Shown: positions 1 to 13,200 of the stretch, one piece after another
Layout of the letters: each line of letters opens with the position of its first letter
Position numbering within the stretch: position 1 is the first letter of the stretch
Assembly (NCBI GenBank): GCA_964035545.1
Contig: OZ037768.1
Span: forward strand, 22,408,819 to 22,472,818
Direction of reading: 5' to 3'
Source of the DNA: Bugula neritina
Lineage: Eukaryota; Bryozoa; Gymnolaemata; Cheilostomatida; Bugulidae
DNA: 64,000 bases
Position numbers and translations under genes: made by a program
The notes under the pieces: model-generated
Databases searched by the model: none
Seen by the model: the letters and a program-made list of their open reading frames with translations, nothing else
Told to the model about the DNA's origin: nothing

Positions 1-254
1 CAGATAGCAACCAGTAAACCAATAGACCATTGAAGAGACAACTCCGAAAGTGTTACATTGTTGTATAACTAGAGTTATGTTTATTATTACAACACTTTAG
101 AGTTGGCGTACTCTGATCTACTTTGTGTTATGATGTGCTACCTGCATACTTGTTCAGGTGAAATGATCTGCTATGACAGGTGTATGTGGAGTAGGACATT
201 AACTAGCATAATGCATAATGAATGTATATTCTATACATTATTCACTTGGCATGT

Positions 255-475
255 AGAGTGGAGCCAACAGTAGAGAGGGAGAGAAAGAGGGGAAGAGAGG
301 GAGAAAGAGGGGGAGGGGAGAGAGGGGGAGAGAGAGAGAGAGTGAGAGAGGGGGGGAGAGAGGGGGAGAGAGGAAGGAGAGAGAGAGGGGGGGAGAGAGA
401 GAGGGGGAGGGAGGGGAGGGAAAGAGAGAGGGGGGAGGGAAAGAGAGAGGGGGGAGGGAGAGAGAGAAATAGAAC
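255..475. repeat. Purine-only (G/A) tract
   Basis: About 220 bp in which nearly every base of the plus strand is G or A, made of GAGA, GGGGAG and GGAGGG words. Such homopurine mirror tracts can form triplex or G-rich structures. The long open frames on both strands here are products of low complexity, not genes. The rest of 1-1416 holds no exon I can support; it is probably intron of the minus-strand remodeller gene. Confidence 0.9.
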
Positions 476-1416
476 AAGTGTGCCGTACATTTGAAACTAG
501 AACATATGTTTATACCTACAATTACATAGCATTATGTCCAGAACAGTAAACTATATTATATAGCTAGGTAGCAGGCACTACATAGGGCGTTGCACGTATG
601 AATTACAAACAGCAAATAGTTATATCGGAGGCAAACAACCTCCTAACAGCATCTAATAATCTAACGCAACTTTCTCGATATTGATCATGCATTAAATTCT
701 ATAATATAAGTAATAATTATTAAACTTTAGTTGAATCTACAATCCTCTATATAAATGAAATCACATGGTCATTTGCTGAAAACATTCTGAATACAAACTA
801 AAAATATGTAAAAAAGAAGCGGAGGGTTCTATTTGAGATTAACTCAGCTGATATGGCATTTTGCCTCCCGTTAAGAGTGTTTTAAGGTAAAAACAGCAGG
901 CAGCTCTGGGGTCACATGTCTGAACTAACTGATAATGACACGTGGCATTTAACAAAGCAAGTCTTTATTAATCATCAGCTATAATAAAGCCATCAAGTTT
1001 TCAAAACCTCTTAAGTGTTGAAAAACATACTCAATATATGGTAGACCATTGAAGGTTGTTTCCATGAAGTTAATGTAATAGAAGTTACACCATCTCCACA
1101 TAGCCAGACCAGCTGTATGTCTTTTGACACACTTCTTAAACATTGCAGAGTTTGAGTTTCACTGCATCTACTTGATTTAGTCACATGGCATCACGAAAAT
1201 ACCAACTGATTGACTGTGAAAGGTGCTATGTAAGAAGAGATGATGCCCTTTCTAGATTATTATTGTCATCGTGTTGTAAAATACATGTTTTATGGGGTAC
1301 AAAATGTTAGGCTGGTTAAAATGAAAAACGAGTTGATTAAAAAAATTAGTAAATCTCAAGATTTCCGATGACCCCCCCCCAACCTTCACATATATTCCCC
1401 TCCACCGTTCAGGGGT

Positions 1417-2979
1417 TTATACTTGACCTAAATGACAACACAGCTCACTAAGTGCTTGCTGTTTATAATGTTTAATAGACTTAGCATTCAAGTCCCCTAC
1501 ACCTGGCAAAATAGCCCTTGGAACTGAGTCTATTATGGTCAGTATAGCCTTAGAACTGAGGCAACACCAACCTGACAGGAGAGACTTTAGATTTGGTGTA
1601 TCATTCTGTACTATTCTACGTCTTTCAGCAGCAATTTCTTTGTCCCTTTCAGCCAATAGCTGGTCTCTTTCAGCTAACCGCTGTTTCCTGTCTGCCTCCT
1701 CCTTTTGGGCAGCCACTGTGTTCACATCCAACTTATTTTCTGCTAGGATCTTTCTGTACAAACAGCAGAGCAACATGTGCAGGCCATATATATGCTGTGA
1801 TGGTCACATAACAGAGAAGAAAATCAACTTGAACTGAATATATACTAATGCTAAGTAAACAAGTTTGATAGATATTAATTTGCAGGGAGATAACTATAAA
1901 GCTGTATGAGTGAATAGCTAAGGGTAAACATCATTTACAAACAGTATTTACATCAAAATAATGGAGTTCTGGAGAACACATTTCCTGCTAGAACTGATGA
2001 GTGAGCTCATACCAGAGCCTAGTACTACCTCCTTCCCTCCACACAACAAAACATAAAAATATTCATTTAGTAGAACTCAACTTACCTAATATTTCTACGT
2101 TCAGAAGCAGCTTTTCGCCTTCTTTTAAGCTTTTCACCAGATTTCTTTTTCGGTGATGCTTTTCTTTTCTTCTTAGTAGAACCTTCCTTTTTATTTGTAT
2201 TCTCTTCGTCTACTGCTAAACTGTTGTTTGTTGTTTTGCTTTCGTCACATGGTTTTTCTTTGTCAGCTACACTGCTGACTTCTTCCCCCACCTTCACAGA
2301 AGTGTGAGAATCTCCTGTATATAAAACTAAGAATTTAACTCCAGCTCATAGTATATCCATAAATCGTACCAAAAACTTGCTTTCTATTAACTTTTCCAAT
2401 GATATTTGCACAACTTTGGTAGCTCAGGCTTATTTTCCCAATATAATGCAATGTACAGAAAGTAACTTTTTAGAGAGCAGCCATGGTCTAGAACTCTAAG
2501 CACTAGGGGTTAGAGCGTTTGCCTACTAACAACACTAAGTCATGAGTTTGAGCCCGGACACCGGCCATTGGTGATCTTAGGAAGAAAATCCAGTCATAAT
2601 TGCCCCAGTGCCTCATTTAAACACCTCCTTAACCTGCTTTAACAAAAACCCCTTCCATCAGGGGTTCTCACAGAGATGGTGACTATAAACTTGCATGAGT
2701 TTACCGAAAGTAACTTTTTAAAATTGCACCACCTCACTGACTAATTAGTGAAATAACACAATGCACCACATGCATTATAATGACAATAAACTAAAGCTTA
2801 CCATTGACTGTCTCCTCATTAATTTCCTCAACTTCCTCTTCTGCTGCACTGTCCTCATCACTGGAGGTCAAGGTAATAGATGACTCATAGTCATCATCGG
2901 AAGGAGGTCGGGCATCGGCTAGAGTAGCTGGCTCTTCGTCACTAGATAGCACTATAGACTCAACTGTAGCTGCGGCCAT
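1417..2979 (-). CDS. RAD54L2: ATRX/ARIP4-like SNF2 remodeller, 5' part
   Basis: Three 5' exons are visible on the minus strand: 2802-2979 (ATG at 2979), 2086-2314, and one starting at 1753 whose 3' end is uncertain. Donors (GTAAGC, GTAAGT) and acceptors (both CAG) join in consistent phases (1, then 2). The product starts with an acidic Ser/Glu/Asp stretch, then a Lys/Arg-rich basic stretch (about residues 105-130), then RRNIRK followed by AAQKEE and RLAER (about 131-165). This block resembles the segment just N-terminal to the helicase core of ARIP4 (RAD54L2) and ATRX. The short leader (about 130 residues) and exact RRNIRK favour ARIP4; the AER-rich part also recalls ATRX/XNP. These are nuclear ATP-dependent SNF2 remodellers. 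No helicase motif lies in the window; the rest must be beyond position 1. The frame stays open to 1417, but its last 50-60 codons do not look like the family, so splicing probably occurs earlier; possible donors are near 1571 and 1448. Confidence 0.58.
2473..2705 (+). mobile_element. tRNA-derived SINE, copy 1, with 15-bp TSD
   Basis: A tRNA-like head (box A-like tggtctag near 2485, box B-like gagtttgagccc near 2544) is followed by a body with ttaggaagaaaatccagtc and a tail ending gcatgagttt. It is flanked by a perfect 15-bp direct repeat, GAAAGTAACTTTTTA, at 2458-2472 and 2706-2720. That is the mark of LINE-driven retroposition. It lies in intron 1 of the remodeller gene. The same family occurs near 30.8 kb and 48.0 kb. 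Confidence 0.87.
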
Positions 2980-5900
2980 CTTCTGTGAAAGAGAGATATT
3001 AGTTACTATCTACACTAACACTCTAAGGTTATAGTATTTCTACTGAGTCTATTCTTGTACACTTATTTGATTGAAGCTTTAATGCTTATTGGAAATGTTA
3101 TATTTTTACTGATTTTAGTCCCGAATACTGAAGCTCTATTGCAAATGCTTATCAGTTAAGTGCTCCAGAGAATCAGTATAAAATTATACCACGTAAACAT
3201 ATAAACGCAGTCAACACGTACTCCCCACCTGCTATTCTCTATTCAGATCTACTAACATGCACCTTGAAGAATAATTACACAACTTCACGATGGGCTACTA
3301 TTTATTACAGAGCGATTAAAAGCAAATACCTATGAAAGACAGAATGATGCACCTAAGATGCAAGTGTAGCTATACAATGAGACTTATTGAGGGCAGAGTG
3401 TAAACACTTGTAGAGACAAAATAAAAGCCTCGTAGTACATAGTAGGAGGTGATATAGCATAAACAGCTGTAAGTTTTGTAAAGAGAATTGTTATGGGAAG
3501 GTTAAAATACTGAGCTACTAAGACTTACAATCTAATTGCTTTGAAAAATCAAAATAACTTACTAAATACTTCATCAAGTAATGTAAAATGTCATAAAACC
3601 GGTTTTACAAAAGACAATTGCCATTCGTAAACATTTACACATCTGCTGTTGAATCAACTTGGAAAGATACAACATGCTCATTATAACACTTCTGGGGGGA
3701 ATATGCCGTAATTGTGCATTTCAAAGATAGCTGTTAAGACATATTTCAGAGGAAGCACTGTTAGCTTAAATATCTAATGAAAAAACTTTGTATTCTATAG
3801 CTCTAAATCCAGAACTTTTTATGATCATTAACGCACACCCTGTAATTAGCAAAATTAGAGCTGCTAAAGAAGAATTATTAATCTAGCCTCTTAACTTTAT
3901 TAAAAAGTTACTAATACCAAATAAATTATAAAAGAGCTGAAATTTAGAGTACAGCTTTATCTAACTCTAGGCAAGCTAACCATTCAGCTGGAAATTTAAA
4001 AAAAATAAACTTGCATTATCCTGATAAAAAGCCATGGAAAATTAAAGTTTACTAATCAGAGTAGTTTAAAATCTAAATGCCGATGTAATTAAAAAGCGAT
4101 GCTTACTAAATAATAATAAAAAGTTGTATTTTACATTCAAACTTAAACTAGTATTTTATCAATTTAAACCTGAGAAATTAAAATATCATCAATTGCAAAA
4201 CTATAATAACATGAGTATCTTAAAACCTGGCTTTAGCATTGGCCCTTGATTTTCACTTTAAGTATAGTACAAAATAAATTACCTTCCTTTGAGAAGTGGT
4301 TATTTGGCTACAATACCTTTATATAGCAATACCTTAATGTTAATAGTAACAAGTTTAGTTAATAGTCTATAGATACAGGTGACAGCATTTCAGTTAAATT
4401 CAAACTACTGTGGATTCCTTAGAATTTTTTCCAAAAATTGCCTTACCACTATGTGCTTTCCCCGAAGTAACAGTGATTACATACTTGTACTCCTAAAAAA
4501 TTAAATTGATAATGACTTTCAAACTAGCTAGTGATTTATCGAGTAAGTTAACTTAAAAGAGATTAGTACTTGCACTGTAAGTCATAGTCCGATCAATAAC
4601 CAATAGTAATACTGAGAGACAGTTATAGTGTAACTTACAATAATTTTTGCTGCTGTTTTATTGCGGTTTAAGTTTAATCATAATTTAAAGTATGAATACG
4701 ACAAGTTAATGATTATTTTTAACATAAATGCAATGAAAATATCATCTATGAAATGGCGATTATAGTTAAGCCCTACCTAAATTTATGTTTTGGAGAATTC
4801 AGAACAAATGTATAAAACATATGGCTTATAAATGTATAATAAAAGAAAAGCAGACATTTCCAAACACAATTCAGTAAATAAAATTACTAGGCCTATGGCT
4901 ATTATTACAAATCAATGATAACAATGATACATCATTAATAGCTATACAAATGATAGTATTTTTGAACTAGAGATAGCTGAAGCAAAGCTAAAAAAACTCA
5001 TTATTTTTCTTGACTAACTCTAAATGTGATAATTTTTTAAAGTTTCAAATATAGTCAGTATTCACATTCACTTCATACTTATATTGATTTTAAATTACAG
5101 TTTGGGCTTAATACTGATTCACATTCACATTGGTATTTCATATTTTTCCATCTTTCATTGATCATGGTTACATCTAAACTTTAATGTGAGCTTGAGACTA
5201 AGTGTCTATGTAACTTTAATCTCAACATAAATACAGTAAAAAAATCATTATCAAAATGAAAATGACCATAAATCAATAAAAATACACTTGAAAAATAGAA
5301 TTTAAATTTAAATTTTTTGTCCAATTCTATGACTAGAAGAGTAGATAGAACCTTCCAAGTTCAAATTGATATTCTAATTTTCTTCATGATTATCATATTT
5401 ATTATCATAATCATAATCCAACTATTATTATGAGTATTTGATAAATGGAAAAAATTGATTTTCATCTCAACAGTAATATTAATTATAATATAATCATTTT
5501 CAATGTAAAATTTGCTTTTTTATTTTATTTCAGCAGCTTCAGCTTGAGCTTTTACTTTGTAATCGCTCTTACTGTCTTAGTTACTGTTGGAACTACAGTA
5601 AAAAATCAAATGACAATTTCAACTTGAGTTACTTTTTAGCTTTCGACTTTCACTTTGAATTAGTTTTAGAGTTAAAGTTTAAGTTGGTTACAGTTACTGC
5701 TGGTGTTACTGTTAGTTGTACTGACAAAATTAAGAATCATAATGATAATGAGAATCAGAATGACTGATTTTGAAAGTCAAAGCGAAGCACTATCCATATC
5801 ATTATCATTATGATATTGATAATCATTATCATCATGATTATGATCATTATCATTATGATTATGATTGTCATTATGATCATCATTTATTATTTATAGAAAA

Positions 5901-6322
5901 TGTAATCATGATTATCATGTAATGGTTGCTATTAGTATTACGGTTAGACGCAGATTAATCGGTGGAAACCTTTTACTGTTAACTATTTTTCGTATAAATA
6001 CTTTTAGAAGACATCGAAATATAGTAAAATTGAGTTTTTGGTCTTCCAAGAATATTGAAAATAATTCAATGTGAAAGTGGATGTTGGGAATTCTAATAAT
6101 TATAATAATAAATATAAACCAAGGGATTTTAGTGAAATGACCTTGACACTGAGACTCTAAATCTATTGGCTACGACAATATAGCCGAAGTTAAGACCTTT
6201 TCTGCACGTATAGTATATGGACTTTGCTAATGCAGGAATCAGCAACGATTAGGACTAGCTCGTGTATCGGAAACAGTATCTGCTTTAGAAATTCCTAAGC
6301 ATCTCAATCAGAAGACATAAAA
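2980..6322. other. Divergent intergenic region
   Basis: AT-rich spacer between the remodeller start (minus) and the IFT122 start (plus), so it should contain both promoters. I see no exon or tRNA. The last 1.3 kb holds a cryptically simple tract, listed separately. The open frame at 5445-5627 lies in that tract and is not supported as a gene. Confidence 0.6.
5040..5940. repeat. Self-complementary simple tract near IFT122 start
   Basis: About 900 bp built from short degenerate words repeated in both orientations. First come attcacattcac and ttactgtt/aacagta type words, then at about 5795-5890 an almost pure mix of CATTAT, ATGATT and ATCATC that can pair with itself. It ends about 380 bp before the IFT122 ATG. 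Comparable tracts lie near the starts of the three other complete genes in the window. Confidence 0.7.
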
Positions 6323-9300
6323 ATGAGAACAGTTGCTCAGTGGGTAGATAAAGTCCATTTAAAAGACAAAGCTGAACAATGGTATGTTTAAAAAGTGTTT
6401 GAAAAAATTATTTTGATTTGTAGTGATAGTAAGATAACTGCTTGTGATGAAACTGTATAAAACTTTGATCTAGAAGTAGAACGGTTGCTAAGAACGCTTT
6501 CAAACTTCCTTTCATTTATGCAATTAATGATAATGACTTATGACGTTCAGTTTGAGTTTTTCCATTTGCAATTGTTTTTTATAGTAAATTATTGCTTATT
6601 TTAAGTAACTATTGAGCAACTAACATTTACATAATTTAATTTAAATTCATTTTGTCAAAGTATGGTCAGTTTTTAATCGTGCAGTGATTGAGTGAATGTA
6701 ATCTTATGGACCGTTTTTATCAGTATCTTTGACTTGCCTTTCCCATTTTCATTAGGCTATCAGCTTAGGCAAATTTTAAGGTGAGTTGAAAAAAAGCTGA
6801 GTACTCACCACAGAATGACAGTACCACCAACAGAAGAATTAGGTCACACTGAACTGTAACAACAAATAGTTTTTGAGTATCTAGGGATGTTGATAGATTA
6901 GAGAAGAGACTGTGAGTCATAGCTAATTGGAAGGCTAGGCGCAGCATGCTATAAACCGGGGGCGGGGGGGGGAGGAGACGAGAAAAGATGTTTCAGAGGT
7001 TTCATGTGATGAAAACTTCCAAAACACTTAATTGCTCAGCTATAAAAAACAAGACAGGCGTTAACTTAGGGTAATGGAACAAGGCACATCATCTTAAGGC
7101 AAGACAAACAAATAGAGGTTAACAATATGTGAATACCCAGAACTATATATTTGATCAGCTGGGAAAGTTAGTCTTTAAATATAGGATAAAAAGGAAACCT
7201 CAATGAAAATGGTCATTCGCAGCAAATGATAATTAGGCGAATGTTAGACATGTGACTGAGAGGAAGAAGAGCAAGGCCCAATCACATGACTTAACATTGT
7301 AAACAATGCTAGGAATTGGCGGGTTTTAAACCATAATTTTTATTGGTTGTTTTAGGTTTAAGTTATTTTAATAGAATTAATTTAAATCATTTCTCATTAA
7401 TGACAGGATTTGGAAAACCTAAAAAAGTATTGTGTTGCAATCTTTTGCTGTTGCCTTAGGAATACTAACACAATACAGGTTGTTTATGTTTGTAAAAGTA
7501 TTTGAAATAAATAGCTTGACTTTTTTATATACCATTTCTCTTCACTAGCTCTAGTTAAGGTGTAAGAATATTTTACTATGATGATATGATAAGCTAGAGT
7601 TAATTTTTAAGAGTATTGTGACCTATAAATTGTGACCTATAAAACATTGTGTTGTAGTAAATATATATAATTCATTATTATGTCAGTTACTGTCTTTCCT
7701 TACTTGTTCACCAATTGGAAGTTTGTTGTTTACACTCTTGCAATGTATTTTTTTTATAGCTTTGTCTGTTATTATTTGTTGGAAGAAATTAAATTAAAAT
7801 ATTTTTTTGAAGCATCTGGGACTTGTGCTTCAGCCCAGATGGCGCCCAGCTAATTGTAGCCGCAGGCTCACGTGTTATGGTATATGATGCCTCTGATGGA
7901 CAACTTATTCAGCCTCTCAAAGGTTAGAAATATATATATATTTAGTGGAATAATTTAAGAGGGAAATTTGAGGTTGTTATTCTACGGCTGGTTTTTCTTG
8001 GCAGGTCACAAAGATACAGTGTACTGCGTAGCCTACTCTAAAGATGGTAAGCGATTCTCCTCAGGGTCAGCTGATAAATGTGTCATCATTTGGACCAACA
8101 AGTTAGAAGGAATACTAAAGTACACGTACGTACTTAGTTCACACATTCTTACTTATTCAAATGTTAAAACATTTTTATTTCTCTTGCATTCGTTGATTGC
8201 TATTATATTTATATTCTGGTGTTAATAATATTAGCAGATTCTAACTTATTTAAGACTGAAAATTGTTTGTTTCATTTTTCTTGCATTCTTTAATTGCTAG
8301 CATTTGTGCATTTCCGGTGTTAATAATGCAGGCACAATGATGCTATACAATGCCTTGACTTCAACCCCGTCTCGCACCAGCTGGCTAGCTGCGCTGTCAC
8401 AGATTTTGGACTATGGTCGATGGAGCAGAAGTCAGTTAACAAGACCAAAGTGGCCAGTCGAATTACTTGCTGCAGTTGGACCAATGATGGCCAGTACCTC
8501 GCGCTGGGCATGTCCAATGGCATCGTCAGCATTAGGTCAAAGGTACGCCGCTTTCTACTTACAATTCTTGTACTTGTAGGTCTTGTGTGAACTTCACTAG
8601 ATAATCGTTTGATGGGAGAATAAAGCATTTGTAAAAATTGATATATGATTTTTATGATCTCTACAAGATTGGAAAGACTGTAACATCTATTTCAGATGAA
8701 GTCTTCTATCTGCTTGAATTGTCAATTAGTGCTAGCGCTGATTTTTTTTCAAACTCAATGTGTGTTACAAAAATCAATTTTTAACTCAAGAAAATTAAAT
8801 GCTTAACTCTTTTTAGTTACCTGAAGCAAGGTAAGGCAGTCATAAACCTAGCTTCTGCCATTTTATACATTTCTCTCATCAAAGCAAAAGCATTGCTTAT
8901 TACTTACTCTGTTGCCATATTGTCTGTGATGTTATTATCTTCTCACTCTATTATCATCATGACGTGTAAACTGACTTGTGTAGGGTGGAGAGGAGAAGAG
9001 TAAAATTGAACGACCCGGTGGAGCTTTGTCACCCATCTGGTCTGTTTCCTGGAGCCCTTCAAAGTGAGTGCCTTTAACCTTTAACGTTTAACCTTTACCC
9101 CACCAGCCTAGTCCAGTGTGTGCTAGGGTAGATCTGTGATATCATACATACTATTGTATAAATAAGGCATTTTATTGCCCTAATTAGTTGGATATGAAAA
9201 TGAAATGCAACTTTCTGAATATTTACATGCTTGTTTAATTATAGTTGGTATTACCTGCTATTTCAATTTTCTAAAATTGCACCCAATTATAGTCACAATA

Positions 9301-10149
9301 AGTGCTAAATAATGATTATTTAATTCAAATTTCAATTCAAAAATATTTCAATATTTTTCAATCTAGGTTAAATAGAAATTAATTAGTTTAAATTTTTGTC
9401 GTAAAAATTGATTTTTTAAAGATATTTTATAATAATTAAACACTTTTACTTCATTCATTTATCTAAAAGACAGCTGTTTGCATTCACATGACTTTACATG
9501 TGTTTCACTTAGCGAAAGGAATAAAGTAATTATTTCTGAACTTGACCATGAAGAAGGGGGAAGTAGTGATGAAGAACATGAGTTTGTTAATATGTTTTAT
9601 TGTTTTCAATGTCTTTACTGTTAATTTACATGTTGATAAATTATTTTTTCTTTCTGAATTTAGATTCAAAACAAACAGTTCTGTGATTACAGCTTTTGTT
9701 TAGCACTATATTATTTTGCCTGTGATTTGCTCTCAACACATCTGTATGTTGCACAGAGACGAGGCTCACGATTTGCTAGCTGTCGCTGACTGGGGCCAAA
9801 CGCTGTCGTTCTACCAGTTGACTGGTAAGCAAGTAGGCAAAGACCGTCTGCTGAACTATGACCCCTGTACGCTTGGCTGGTTTCCTAAGGGTGAATATCT
9901 GGTTACTGGAGGTTCTGATAGACAGGTAGATCATTCAGATATGTTTATATTTATATGAGTTTACCTGTTTCCTGGGCTATAAAGTTCTTTCAGACTAGAA
10001 TATTACTCTAGTTCTGTATAAAACGTCAGCCAATAATAACAGACAAATAACTTCTTAAAATTAACTTATCTGGACTCGTGTTCTTGGCCTCTTTGGGTCA
10101 ATAACTGATAGTAAGTACTAAATAAAATAGGATTTACGTATATACTATG

Positions 10150-10206
<57 letters not shown>

Positions 10207-13200
10207 TATAAGTATAAATAAAATAAATAATGTAGTTGTTAGTGTTGTATTTTTACAGCTTACTCTTCATACTAAAGATGGAGTAAAGCTTGGACTAGTT
10301 GCAGAAATGAAATCTTGGGTGTGGTGTGCTAAAGTCCGACCTGAAACCAATTCTGTGGTAAGTTCACGTGCTATCATAAGATTCTGATTCTATTAATAGT
10401 AACACAGTGTGATGGCAGTTTTTTTATGGCAAATAATGAGTTTTAGAAATTTAGTTATTAGAAGCTTTAATGCTATTTTTGCCCCCCCCCCCCCCTCAAG
10501 TTTTAAGTCTAATATAATAAAATCCCACAAGGTGTTTTTCTAAAGGTAAAAGACAACTTCTCACTAGGCATAGTTGTACCTATTTATATCAACAATCTCA
10601 CGAACAATAAAGTATAAGAAATTTTGCTCATATTTCATTTCACGAGATGGTAAACATATATCACTGGTGGTAAATAAATAGCTGTTATCTCAAAAAATGC
10701 ATAAACTTATTGTCGGGTAAGACAACTACTAATAGTATGAAATTACGTTTTATTCAGACAGTAAAAGAAGAAAGACAAAGTAAAAGTGTTGAACTAGTAA
10801 GATTTATATGGCGTGTGTTCCATGTGTCTACGTTGTGGTTGTTTAAAGTAGCCTTCCTACAAGTGTTGTGTTTTACTACATGTAATCTTAAGTCTATCAA
10901 ATATCCGCCTAAATATTATGTAATAGTCTGTAGTATGGGTGCCTATTGAATTCGTTTAATATATCTCCTTCTTGCTAAATGTGTGTAAATTGGTATGTAT
11001 TGAGAGTAATCTGCCCTTTGTACCCGAAAATTACTTAGTAGTACAGCAGTGTTTAAATGACATTCTTATATTTTGAGTAAACAGCAACATGCAAATATAT
11101 TTTGGTATTGGTAGCTGAGCAGTAAACAAGTAAACATGCTATACTGTATCTGTACAAATACAGTATAGCATGTTACAAGTTCTTAGAGAGCAGATAACTC
11201 ACACTATAATAGAAAGTATAATATTGTAATACTATTGTCTAGCCTAGTATTTCAATAAGCTAAGTTATCTCTCCTGTATTAGCTTCAAGCTAAACTTTTG
11301 AGTAACCGATTCACATTTTATGCTTATGATTTATGTTAAAAGTAGTAATTTGTTTTCTTCATGCTACTTCTAATACTTGTCTGTAATAGTATAAGCATGT
11401 GCTATATACATGTTTATCCTATTTGTAGTACTATAATATTGTGTTAGTTTCATAGTATTTGTAGTTTACATGCAATTCCTTTACATCCTTATTTAAATGC
11501 TTCAAAGTCAAGTGGTTTTGAATAGTTTAATACATCGAAGCCACCTTGATGTATGGAAAAGGCAGAGTATGGGTTGTTAGTTAAAGTAGTAATAGTGTTA
11601 GACTTTTCTTGATATATATGTACTATGAACGTATGTTTTTTTAAAACTAGCCGAGTGATAGTCAGAAGGCCTATGTTGTAAGTATATCATTTCATCTGCA
11701 CACGAAATGGCTTGATGTGGCAAAATGAACTGTTTCTTCTGTGCAATAAAATACCTACTGACTTCACTATTTCTATAAACCTTCTTTTTACCTTCTCGAT
11801 GTGTGGTAAAGATAGTGTCATGCTATTCGTCTGCACACCTGTTTCTTGTATTACATAATAAATTACTATGAGCTCATATTTTTTGTATCCTCCATTCTAA
11901 GTGCTTGTTAGCTTTTCTTCAAGCCACTTTCTTCACAAGCTTTGTTACACCTTTTATTATGCTATCACTACCCTGTTTATGCTATCAACTCTGCTTTGTA
12001 TTTGCTTAATGATTTCACTTAGAACAAATGCATCAATTGGTTGATATTTTGTAACGCTGCAGGCTATTGGCTGTCAGGATGGGACAATTGCTTACTACCA
12101 GGTCATCTTCAGCACAGTTCATGGGTTGTACAGAGATAGATATGCCTATAGAGACTATATGACTGATGTCATCATTCAGCACCTGGTCACCGAGCAGAAG
12201 GTAGTCCATTCTCACTCACCTACACACTCAGTAACTCACTCACACACTCAGTAACTCACTCACACACTCAGTAACTCACTCACACACTCAGTAACTCACT
12301 CACACACTCAGTAACTCACTCACACACTCAGTAACTCACTCACACACTCAGTAACTCACTCACACACTCAGTCATTCATTTACTCACTCACCTACGCACT
12401 CAGTCACTCACTCACACACTCAGTAACTCACTCACACACTCAGTCACTCATTTACTCACTCACTGTCTCACTCAGTAACTCTCTCACTCACCCATTCACC
12501 CACTGACTCATTTACTCACTCACCTACGCACTCACTGTCTCACTCAGTAACTCGCTCACTCACCCATTCACTCACTGACCGATTCATTCACTCACTGATT
12601 CATTTACTCACTCACTTATTCACTATTCCTAGTTCTCCCTGCACCTCCCTTACTTAGATATAAGTGTCTTACTCAGCTGTTGTCAATCAACAGAAATAAT
12701 AGCTTGCTGTTAGAATGTTTGAGCATTGTTTAATTAAATACATTTTAATCCTATTATAGCTATGCACAAGCCCCAGTTTATATGACATATAATGTATTTT
12801 ACATGATATGTGAAATATGGTATATGTCACGGTCTATACTCATATCTTATATGTGGTAGATGCCATGATGTATACTCATATATCCTATAATATGTATATA
12901 ATATGCCTATAAGTGCTGTTGTATGGTATATCAAGCTATAAAATAGTAGATATTCATGTCAAATGCTGCCGTTATCTCTTATAGGTCAGAATACGCTGTC
13001 GGGATCTGGTCAAGAAGATTGCAATCTACAGAAACAGACTCGCTGTGAGTACTAAGCCATTAATAATTCATGACACTATAGGAGTTATCTTTCCTTAGTG
13101 GGTACTTTTCACAATAACACACTATGATCTCTCCATCTGCAGGTTCAGTTACCTGACAGGATTGTGATCTACGAACTCTACTCCGAAGATGTCACGGACA

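Noticed and set aside
222..494. Arg/Glu/Gly-rich and Ser/Pro/Leu-rich frames on both strands
   Set aside because: Product of the purine-only tract.
8320..8628. 102-codon minus-strand frame opposite IFT122 exon 4
   Set aside because: Shadow of a well-supported plus-strand exon; no domain or splice support.
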